Made by a program: the position numbers and the translations under genes | The notes under the pieces: generated by a model | What the model saw: the letters and a program-made list of their open reading frames with translations, nothing else | Told to the model about the DNA's origin: nothing | The model's database searches: none | Part shown: piece after piece, positions 1-64,000 of the stretch | Layout: each line of letters starts with the position of its first letter | How positions within the stretch are numbered: the stretch's first letter is position 1 | Origin: Eleginops maclovinus | Taxonomy: Eukaryota; Chordata; Actinopteri; Perciformes; Eleginopidae | Length of the DNA: 64,000 bases | Assembly: GCF_036324505.1 (NCBI RefSeq) | Contig: NC_086362.1 | Coordinates: 6,879,043 to 6,943,042 of the forward strand | Direction: 5' to 3'

Positions 1-595
1 ACTAATGGGAACAGCAGAAGAGAACAGACAGGAAGTGAACACTAACGGCCAAAAGTAGAAGAATACAGACAGGAAGTTAACACTAATGGGAACAGCAGAA
101 GAAAACAGACAGGAAGTGAACACTAACGGCCAAAAGTAGAAGAATACAGACAGGAAGTTAACATTAACGGGAACAGCAGAAGAAAACAGACAGGAAGTGA
201 ACACTTACGGGAACAGCAGAAGAAAACAGACAGGAAGTGAACACTAACGGGAACAGCAGAAGAAAACAGACAGGAAGTGAACACTAACGGGAACAGCAGA
301 AGAATACAGACAGGAAGTGAACACTAACGGGAACAGCAGAAGAATACAGACAGGAAGTGAACACTAACGGCCAAAAGTAGAAGAATACAGACAGGAAGTT
401 AACACTAACGGGAACAGCAGAAGAAAACAGACAGGAAGTGAACACTTACGGGAACAGCAGAAGAAAACAGCCAGGAAGTGAACACTAACGGGAACAGCAG
501 AAGAAAACAGACAGGAAGTGAACACTTACGGGAACAGCAGAAGAATACAGACAGGAAGTGAACATTAACGGGAACAGCAGAAGAATACAGACAGG
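1..595. repeat. 40/41-bp minisatellite, about 15 units
   Basis: Contiguous tandem units have the form actaacgggaacagcagaag + a(a/t)acagacaggaagtgaac. Most are 40 bp. A second unit type (cggccaaaagtagaag, ending gttaac) is 41 bp and recurs at about 41, 122 and 362. Units are nearly identical, so the array is young or homogenised. It reaches the window edge, so its full length is unknown. Confidence 0.97.
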
Positions 596-1589
596 CGAGG
601 ATCATTGAAAAGTGAGATGCACTGTGAGGGTGTATGTGCAGGTATCCTCATTCCTGCTTTGCTTACCTGTTCACTGTGGGGCCGTGAGTGAATGCATGCC
701 ACCCCACACTGTGAGGGGGGCATGCATTCCCTTTGACCTGAACGCTCACCCCCCTGCTAAATAAATCATCATGAAGCAGCTCACTCCTTCTCTTTTTCAT
801 CCTTCCCTCCTGCCTATCCTCACATATGCCCTTGAAAAACTATAGCAAAAAGAGAGCGAGAGGATCACAGCGGGAGGTCTGTGTGAAATCTTTGTTTCCA
901 TGGCGATGGCAGGCAACAGTAAGCCCGTTATCAAATGTGAGGTATTGACTCTGTTCACTGGTGATATTTAACCTTCACAGATGAATAGGCCGTTATGCGT
1001 GCAGAGGAATTGATAAAGTCGCCGCCGCACTCAGCGAATTACCATTGATGTCTTTATCATTTGGAGACTGGCCCCACTACAAATGACTCATCTGTCAGCA
1101 TATTGAAGACTGGTATTGGCTTAATATTTGTGAGGGAAAAAAGTAGTTTCTGCAAGGGAAAATAAACACCATTATCTAAATTATTTTGTTGGTTTGAGGG
1201 GAAAAAACACAAGTCAGTGAGAGTATCTGCTGAGCTTTAGAAATGGAATGATGATTTTATAATGCAGAATAATCCCAGAGTGGTTTTTATCGACGTCTGT
1301 GTGTCCACTCAAATTCTGGACAATAAGACAGCCAATCCGTTTAAAAGTTAGTTCCCATACAATTAAACTGCATTGTCATTTAAGCTAAGAGGGAAAATAT
1401 TTAGAATTTACAATATTTACGACCCAAAAAAGATTCCTGACAAAAGTTTGGAGCACATACAAACACCAATATAAATACATTAAAAATACTACTTATTTTA
1501 GCAATAACCATGGTACGCTGCTAAACCAAACAAGGTAGTTTTGTTACCTTCAAGCCGATCGTGGAAAGAGTACTTAGTAAGTGAATGTC
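596..1589. other. Non-coding intron or flank, nothing recognised
   Basis: No exon of the ABCA gene, RNA gene or recognisable repeat is seen between the minisatellite and the retrotransposon tail. It is AT-rich, ordinary intronic-looking sequence. Confidence 0.5.
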
Positions 1590-2062
1590 CATCTCAGAAT
1601 GCAGTTCAAAATTCTGGTTTTTACATATAGCGCTGTCCATCAACAAGCCCACGCCTACATTCACGACCTGATCCACCCTTACAGGACAAACCGGGCCCTG
1701 AGGTCCTCTGAGCAAGGCCTTTTAAGGGTGCCATGGACCAGGCTAAAAACTAAGGGGGATCGTGCCTTTGAGGTGGTGGCTCCAAGGCTTTGGAACAAAC
1801 TCCCCCAGGGCCTGAGAGCCGCTGTCTCAGTGGAAATGTTTAAGGTGCAGCTGAAGACTCACCTTTTCCGACAAGCTTTTGGGGTGTCGGGGGAGGTGAG
1901 TTTTTAGCTGTCCCAACACTGGTGTTAATTTGAACTGTTGTGTTTTATGCCTTTTATTGTACATTTTACAGCTATATTGTGTATTTTACTGTGTACTGCC
2001 TGTAAAGCACTTTGTACATTCGTGTTGAGAAGGGTGCTTTATAATTACAATTTTACTTCCTT
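1590..2062 (+). mobile_element. Non-LTR retrotransposon 3' end (LINE ORF2 C-terminus and 3' UTR)
   Basis: The plus strand encodes RSSEQGLLRVPWTRLKTKGD, AFEVVAPRLWNKLPQGLR and FKVQLKTHLFRQAF before a stop at 1907. This is the familiar C-terminal tail (APRLWNxLP, LKTHLF) of fish CR1/L2/Rex-type LINE ORF2. The 3' part has the usual 'tgtaaagcactttgt' and 'gtgctttataa' tail. It is 5'-truncated, as is typical of these insertions. The exact clade is not resolved. Confidence 0.8.
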
Positions 2063-2164
2063 AAAGTGGAGAGTACAGAATCATCATCTCATCTTTTTAA
2101 TTATTTGACTATAATTATTGATGCATTAATGTGTTCTTTTATTCAATGTTGCACTTGGTAAAGT

Positions 2165-2419
2165 TTGGGGTTCATTTACATGCTGCTGGGTAGCTCGGCC
2201 CGTAATAAAACATCATGATTTATTGATTTATTTTGAATATAAAATCTAATCTGCAAAGTAGCTAGTAACTGAAGTTGTAAAATACATGTGATGGCGTGAA
2301 AAGTACACTATTTGCTTCCAGTTTGAAGTGCAGTACAATTATAAAGTAGCCTGAAAATGGAGTTAAGTACAAGTACCTCAAAGTTGTACTAAAAATACTT
2401 AGTTACTTTACACCACTGC
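2165..2419. mobile_element. Degenerate fish DNA-transposon fragment (CAGTGGTG-type end)
   Basis: It contains 'taagtacaagtacctcaaag' and ends 'acttagttactttacaccactg'-like. Read in reverse this is cagtggtgtaaagtaactaa, the common end of a non-autonomous hAT-like repeat seen across teleosts. The left boundary is approximate and no target duplication was found. Confidence 0.55.
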
Positions 2420-3103
2420 TTAAAACTAGACGGTAATCTGTTATCTTAATTGAGATTGCATTTTAGTTTTATGGGAACATATTTTTTCCGTACGAGACAT
2501 TATTGCTACTTAATGTTGTCATTTGTTTGTTGAAATCATTGTGAATGAGGGGATGATTTTTCCTCCAACACCAGCTGTTGGCACAGAATAAATCGAGCAG
2601 CGTGTTCACACATCACACCGACACTTCCTCTCTCTGCCGGCTGCTGATTTTTCCCTTTGACTCCTAGCACCCTCAGATCCATTTTAGTGTAAACGAGCTG
2701 TCCGGAGGCAGGAGAGGCTCCACACAAAAGCAGAAAGGTCGCTGAATTGGGAGGTGAGGTAATGTTGAATGAAGCAGAGATTTTCTTTGTTTGGCTGACA
2801 AATCTGTCACTGGGAAACTCTCTCTCTGTCAAGATCAGGCCAGAAAGGCTGCTCCACTCTTTGTGTTTAGAATAACTGCAAGAGCTTCCCTTCCAGGAAC
2901 ATGTTACCCTGCTGTTGGACATAATCACACAGCACAATGAAGGGAAGAGCAGCTCCCGTTTTCTGTAACTGTCCAAGTTTGTTCACATATTCTTTTCCAA
3001 TAACAAGTCTTTCTTTTAGTTATAATGCCATCAACCTGCCAGGGACTGCAGATCAAAATGAAATGATGGCCCTAAGTGCTCATGTTAATTAATGTGTCTT
3101 TAC

Positions 3104-3164
3104 TTCCTTTCCGTCTCCTTCTGCTGTTCCCATGAGTGTTTAACTCCTGTCTGTCTTCTGCCAG
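3104..3164 (-). repeat. Isolated inverted minisatellite unit
   Basis: Read on the minus strand, this stretch (agacagacaggagttaaaca and cgggaacagcag-like core atgggaacagcagaag) is about one and a half diverged units of the 40-bp array at 1-595. It lies 2.5 kb away in the opposite orientation. Confidence 0.75.
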
Positions 3165-4944
3165 ACCAGCACACAATATTACATATAAATATATATAAAG
3201 AAATGTCTTATGACCGTTTGCACTGCCCTATATTTCAAAATCTGGCATATAGCCCTCTGGTGGAGCAGGGAGGTGATGGTGTACAGCTGCACTATCATTC
3301 ATTATTATTTATTAATAAATTGCACTGGTGTCTTTGCTCCATGAGTAACAGGACCTTGGTCAACCTTTCCCCCTCATAATCACACTGTGTGACTTCATCT
3401 TTCCAGTACATGAACTCTCACATGCAACAGTTCAGAGGCAGAAATAAAAAGCTCTCTGTTGTGCAAAGACTGACCCCTGGCAGATAAATAAAGCGCTTCA
3501 TTATGCAGAAAGAAGCTGATGAACAGAGACGAGTAAATGTTAAGTGAACAGCATGTGTGTTGCATATAAATGCTGTCCATTCATTGCTTCGTCTTGTCCT
3601 CATTTAAAATTTTCATTCAGGGCGCAATGGGAGATGACTGGCAACCATTTTGCAGCATGACAATAACTCCCGAAGGTTGTTTCCATGTGTCCATTTGACA
3701 TCCTTTTACAGGATGAGGATTGGGAGAAAATAAAAGAGAAATGATGCAAGTGAATGTAACAAGATACACTAAAGAGCCGGCCTTTTTAAATGCTCTTTAT
3801 ATTGATGCTTATTGTACTTAAAGTACCTTCGACTTACAAAATGATACAATAAAGCAGAAATACAGCGAAGCAGCTAAGTGGAAGCAATTCACAAAATAAC
3901 AAATAGAGGGGCAGCTGAATGAGAGCCTGTCTGAAATGGAGAACAGAAAAGGGAAAGACCTCGATGGCCTTGCACGGCTGCGCAGAGAAACGAGTCAACA
4001 AGCCAGAGTTTGTGACAGCGCTGTGCTGAGCTGCAGGCCAGAGGAGGAGAGGTTACACAAAAGACACGCTGATGTTTACCTTCTCAACACTCATCTTTAA
4101 CATCATACCTGCACAGGGCACATACAGTTCAGACACACACAGCTGCTCAGAAGGAAGTATTTAGAGGAGGAGGGGAAATAAATTTACCATAATTCGGGCG
4201 TAAAAGAAGTACAATATTTTGAATAAAGCGATGAGGAAGGGTGGGTAATATTTGGGGAAGATGCAAGAACAAAATCTAACAACTGCTTTACTATAATGTC
4301 AGAAAATGTTCAACATTTTCAGATTTGTTTAATGTAATGCCATTTTAAAACTATACATACAATAACTTAAATAGCTTCAGACAATGAATGCAGTAAATAG
4401 GATTTAATCACACCATTATAGTGTCACATGTAGATGTGTAGGTTAAGTGTGTGTGGGAAGCATTAATAAGGCTCCTGATGTGTGGAGAGATAAATGCTCC
4501 TCTTTATCAATCTCTTAAAACGGCTGGTGATGATAAACCATCAGCACATAATCTGTTGCTTTCAAAATAAAAGGTCACTACTGTCATTGTTGATTTACTT
4601 TATCATTACAAACAACAGAAAGAAGAACGTTAGTTACATGAAATTAAAAGCAGCCTGGATCGTCCATGGTAATCCCTCGTGAAGGCACTTATGTTTCAGG
4701 TACTTTGCACCTTTTAAATGCTCTTAAAACTAAAGTCTTACAATCCACTGAGAGATTAAAAGCTTTATAATCCAAGCTTTTATTATGAGTTTTGTTTGTT
4801 TTATTCCTTCTTTTTTTGTGTCCTTGTGTTGTTGTTCTCATGTCTCGCAAGAAAGACAATTTAATCTCAATGAGACTGCTGATTAAATAAAGATGAAATA
4901 AATAAATATGTTGAAATACAAAAAGTCTACGCTGGATTCTGTGT

Positions 4945-5245
4945 GCAGCTGCCTGAAACGCCTCCATTTGACCTTTGTTTACTTCTGGAACAAAGTGACA
5001 CTCATTCTTCTTTTGGCTAGCGCTCCAACACCTTAGTGGTGAGCTAAGGTGAGGGACATCTCTGGGTGGTTGACCAATAACAACAGAGCCAGCAAGCTTA
5101 CCAATCAGGAGCAGACTGGGCTCTGGTTTCAGACAGAGGGGGAAAAGAGATGCTGCCGCACAGGCAGAGTGAGAAAAATACAGACTTTTTTTGAACAAGC
5201 ATGAAAACATGTCACAGTAGAGATTCAAAATACTAAAATGATCAT
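4945..5245 (-). mobile_element. TTAA-type non-autonomous element, copy 1
   Basis: It shares the blocks 'ggctagcgctccaacac', 'ggctctggtttcagacagag', 'gaaaagagatgctgc' and 'gaaaacatgtcac' with the other copies in the window, and lies in the same orientation as the 55-kb copy. Ends are degenerate. It creates a long fortuitous minus-strand reading frame. Confidence 0.8.
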
Positions 5246-5736
5246 TATGTGCCACCTGCAGGAACACTCCGCGAGCATTGCTGTACGAACATGACAATGA
5301 GTTTAACATTATTTTCACTGTTATGCAGCCATGAATCCCCCACTCCTGCCCTCCCTTCAACCCTGGGTCTAACTTCCACAAACTAATTCCAAGCCATCGC
5401 CAGACTCCAGGAGCTTTAGGTAGGGTTAGGAGAGAGACATTCAAATTAAAACCTCTCAAAATGCAGGCCCATGGCACAAAGCCTGAGTAAACACACAGAG
5501 CCGTCTCTAATAAAGGACGTCGCCCTCTATTCCCTCTCCAGCTTAGATTCCTCATCATCATCACACGGAGACAGCAGTGCAAACCATTTAGCTCCAAATG
5601 AGCTTCGTTCTCCTTCCTTTCTCTCTGAATGCTGATTGAGTAATGGGAGGTTGCAGGGATGTGGTTGGGGGTCACTAACAGGCCCATCGATTCGGCCTTG
5701 ATCTCTGTAGGTCACACCCCACCGCCGCATGCGGAC

Positions 5737-5739
<3 letters not shown>

Positions 5740-5774
<35 letters not shown>
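5740..5774. repeat. (TA)n microsatellite
   Basis: A pure run of about 17 TA/AT units. Confidence 0.97.
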
Positions 5775-5778
<4 letters not shown>

Positions 5779-6155
5779 AAGGTAATAGCCAATAAAGGAA
5801 GGGGTATCGACTTGAAGCCTCCACGGAGTCACAATGTGAGAAAAAGGTGCCACAAGGTGAAAGGTTTCAAAATACCAGACACATTACGGATACATTTTTG
5901 CATCTGCGAATTCAGGGGATTTAAAGCACGCTGGACTTTAATGTGTGCATGCTGATACAGAAAGGGCCGCAGCACAAAAGGTGCATTTACATTCTGCAGT
6001 GCGCCGCAGATTCCCTGTTAGTAAGTACCTTTGCATTTTCAAATCAAAATGATGCTGACTGCGACGTCCACGCTGCACGCCAGAAGCTCCCATGATAAGC
6101 ATTTTTTATTATACTGTTGTGTCATTGATTTATTTTTTTAACACTGCAGTTTATT

Positions 6156-6208
6156 GGACGGACAGACGGACAGACGGACACACACACACACACCCACACC
6201 CACACCCA

Positions 6209-6282
<74 letters not shown>
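6156..6282. repeat. Compound (GGACAGAC)n/(CACACC)n/(CA)n microsatellite
   Basis: A short GGACAGAC repeat is followed by CACACC units and then a pure CA run of about 70 nt. Histidine/threonine-repeat reading frames over it are artefacts. Confidence 0.97.
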
Positions 6283-6284
<2 letters not shown>

Positions 6285-6764
6285 GACCTTCAGGTGACAG
6301 TGCAGGTGAAAATATGTTTTTTGTGTAAAGGACAATTTTAGTTTGACATGTTTTTGCCTCTTCTTGAAAGAGACTAGTTGAAAGGAAACATCCATACAAG
6401 TTTTTCTTTGATAGCATTTACATTTTTGTCCTTAAGTGCATATTAATTTATTAATTATCGCATAGGAAAGCATAATTATTTAGGAACATTAATTAATGTA
6501 TTTTTCTATTTTAACTGAGTGAGTGAAGGTTTAAATACCCTACGTTTATGGAAAACATACATATACAATTGTTCTTAAATTCCTCTAAAATTAGCATAAC
6601 AATTTCCTCATTTGCATATCAAGTAAATCAGGAACAATCTAATTCACAAATAGTGTATTTAATGCAAGTAATCAAATCTGATATTTATGAATTATAATGG
6701 TATCTGTTCTCTTGTGTTGTTTCCCCTTAAAGTCCCATAATAGTGGCTGCAGAGAAAGACTCAC

Positions 6765-62443
<55,679 letters not shown>

Positions 62444-64000
62444 CTGAAACAAAGATGGGGAATTGTTACTTTTGCAGAAATGCACAGAAAAAAACAGCAG
62501 TGTTCTTGTTTTTTCCCAGTTGAAATGTCAAACTTCTGGCATGCTTTGACATCCATTTACGTGCAAACAGGTTTGACTGGATTTTTTATTAAACACATGT
62601 AAATATATTTTGAATTGACATTTTGTTGATGCTGTAACATTAAAATGTGCTGCCATTTGTGTGTGACGTGAAATAGCTGCTTCTCAATTAACTCAGGGCA
62701 CAAGGATTTGAGTCTAGTTATTTTGCTGGTTGCATCCATGTTTTAGCTCCTGACTGGCCATCTGCACTGCAGATATTTTGCAGCCTGCAGCCTTTATGTG
62801 TCTGCCTCCCTTCTTTTTCTCTCTTCCTGCATTTGACTGACCACACTACTGTTCACAAATAAGTAAGCATACAGAAACATGTGTGTGTGTCACTGGCCTT
62901 AATGGACATCTCTGTAAACGATGGAGGAGAGTGTGTCTGTGGAGCTAATAGGACGGCAGGATTTATTCTGCTGTTGAAATGAAAAGGTTAAAGCTAAAGC
63001 CTGTGTCTTCAGGATCACTGCAGTGCAGCTGCCCAGTGATGCTATCCTAACTGAAAGAAATAAAGGCCAAACTCATGGGAATAAATCCTTTTCATTGCAT
63101 GCTTATGGAAAAATGGACATTTTGAAGTGTTTTGTTTTACTTGCTTTGCAGTAGCATGCAATTGAGTATAAATTATGCTTTCTGTTAATTAAATCCTTGG
63201 TTGGTGAAATACTCGAGCTGAACGAGAGTACAAGGAGACAATTTGCTGCTAAACATGCTGCTGATTGTTAAACACACATGTTCTCCTGATTAGCTGCACA
63301 CATGTAGACTGCTCATTGTGAAGTGCACGCTCTGCATCCGTTCAACATGTGTGTTCTGCTCTCCGAGACTCACAGAGAGATGCTGCAGGGGTTACATAAT
63401 TTAATTAGATCAGCCCTCTCGCAAGTGTAACACATGCAAGGCAGTCAATTATCAGGATTTGGGAGGAGGTGACTGATACTGGCTGACTCAGGGTTCAATG
63501 AGGATAAATGTTTGTTAAAAACAACAATCAGTCAGTATTGTGTGGAATGAATGATGCTGTTTGTATTATTATAGCCTTAATTCTGCTGGAGCATCAGGTG
63601 AAATCCTGCAGGAGGAACATGCTGTTTCTGATTAAAGTGACCACCTCAGTCTTTCAATCAACCTCTGGTGAAATAAAAAAAGGGACAACAACATCACCTT
63701 TGCCTTCAGTCTTTTTGATAGCACTCAGTCTCATTCTTGTTAATGCCCTTTCTGCTCTCAGCCAATCCCATTAATTATGCCCGTGCTCAGATCTCTGATG
63801 GATTTAATCTTGTATATTACAAGCCAGCGACCCCAAAATGCAAATGGCCCCCGAGCCGTTTGTTGAACAGCAGTCCCCCTCCCGCCTTTGTGTTTTTGCA
63901 AATGAGGTGGCGTATGAAAATCTGAATATCATCAGGCTAAATGAGCCTAATGCAAAGCAGCAACTTATCAAGACAAACGATGTGTCAGTCTGCAAGGCAA
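62444..64000 (-). other. Upstream ABCA intron reaching the window edge
   Basis: No exon is recognised between e1 and base 64000. The preceding exon (about residues 100-147 of the family) and the N-terminus with TM1 must lie beyond the window. Confidence 0.6.

Noticed and set aside
1..595. CRISPR-like periodic repeats
   Set aside because: The units are contiguous with no unique spacers, and the context is a vertebrate intron. It is a minisatellite; the minus-strand frame across it is an artefact.
1581..1907. Plus-strand 108-residue frame as a cellular gene
   Set aside because: The APRLWNKLP and LKTHLF pattern and the 3' tail mark it as a truncated LINE ORF2 end. It is listed as a mobile element instead.
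4689..5687. 332-residue open frame on the minus strand
   Set aside because: It runs through a TTAA-type repeat copy and intron sequence. Its 'protein' repeats the translated element found at other loci (LCLKPEPS, IGQPPRDVPHLS). It has no domain and no splice or gene context.

Overview
The window looks like teleost fish DNA. It holds widely spaced short exons, long CA/TG dinucleotide arrays, a Tc1/mariner element with IR/DR-type ends, fish-style non-LTR retrotransposon tails, and hAT-like and TTAA-flanked non-autonomous DNA elements. I see no bacterial or viral gene.

One gene fills the window, on the minus strand. It is a full-size ABCA lipid transporter of the ABCA1/ABCA4/ABCA7 group. I placed 27 consecutive exon positions (28 exons, because one position is present twice) from 62443 down to 6765. 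They give about 1334 codons in one continuous reading frame with compatible splice phases. They cover, in order: most of the first large extracellular/luminal domain (e1-e9), the first membrane domain (e9-e13), complete nucleotide-binding domain 1 with Walker A, Q-loop, LSGGMQ signature, Walker B and H-loop (e14-e18), the regulatory linker (e18-e24), the first helix of the second membrane half (e24-e25), and the start of the second extracellular domain (e25-e27). The first exons (N-terminus, TM1) lie beyond base 64000. The rest of ECD2, TM8-12 and NBD2 lie beyond base 1. Residue similarity is mosaic: ABCA4-like and ABCA7-like stretches in ECD1, ABCA1-like in the membrane helices, NBD1 and ECD2. 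I therefore do not give an orthologue symbol.

The main discovery candidate is at 34-37.5 kb. The exon encoding TM2, the intracellular coupling helix and TM3 occurs twice in tandem (37250-37472 and 34013-34235). Both copies are exactly 223 nt, in the same phase, with usable splice sites and open frames, but their proteins are only about one third identical. Because 223 is not a multiple of 3, including both or skipping both runs into an early stop in the next exon. This is the layout of mutually exclusive exons that would swap a membrane/coupling module of a lipid transporter.

Layout from low to high coordinate: 1-6.7 kb, downstream intron with a 40-bp minisatellite and repeats; 6.7-29 kb, exons for ECD2 start, linker and NBD1; 33-37.5 kb, TMD1 exons with the duplicated exon; 43-62.4 kb, ECD1 exons. 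Introns hold an apparently intact Tc1/mariner element (52.4-54.0 kb), a hAT-like 528-bp element with a perfect 8-bp target duplication (49.0-49.6 kb), about ten copies of a TTAA-flanked non-autonomous element, retrotransposon 3' tails and five long dinucleotide arrays. No tRNA, rRNA, CRISPR or second cellular gene was recognised. Exon calls are by eye from splice signals, frame and remembered family sequences, with no alignment software.
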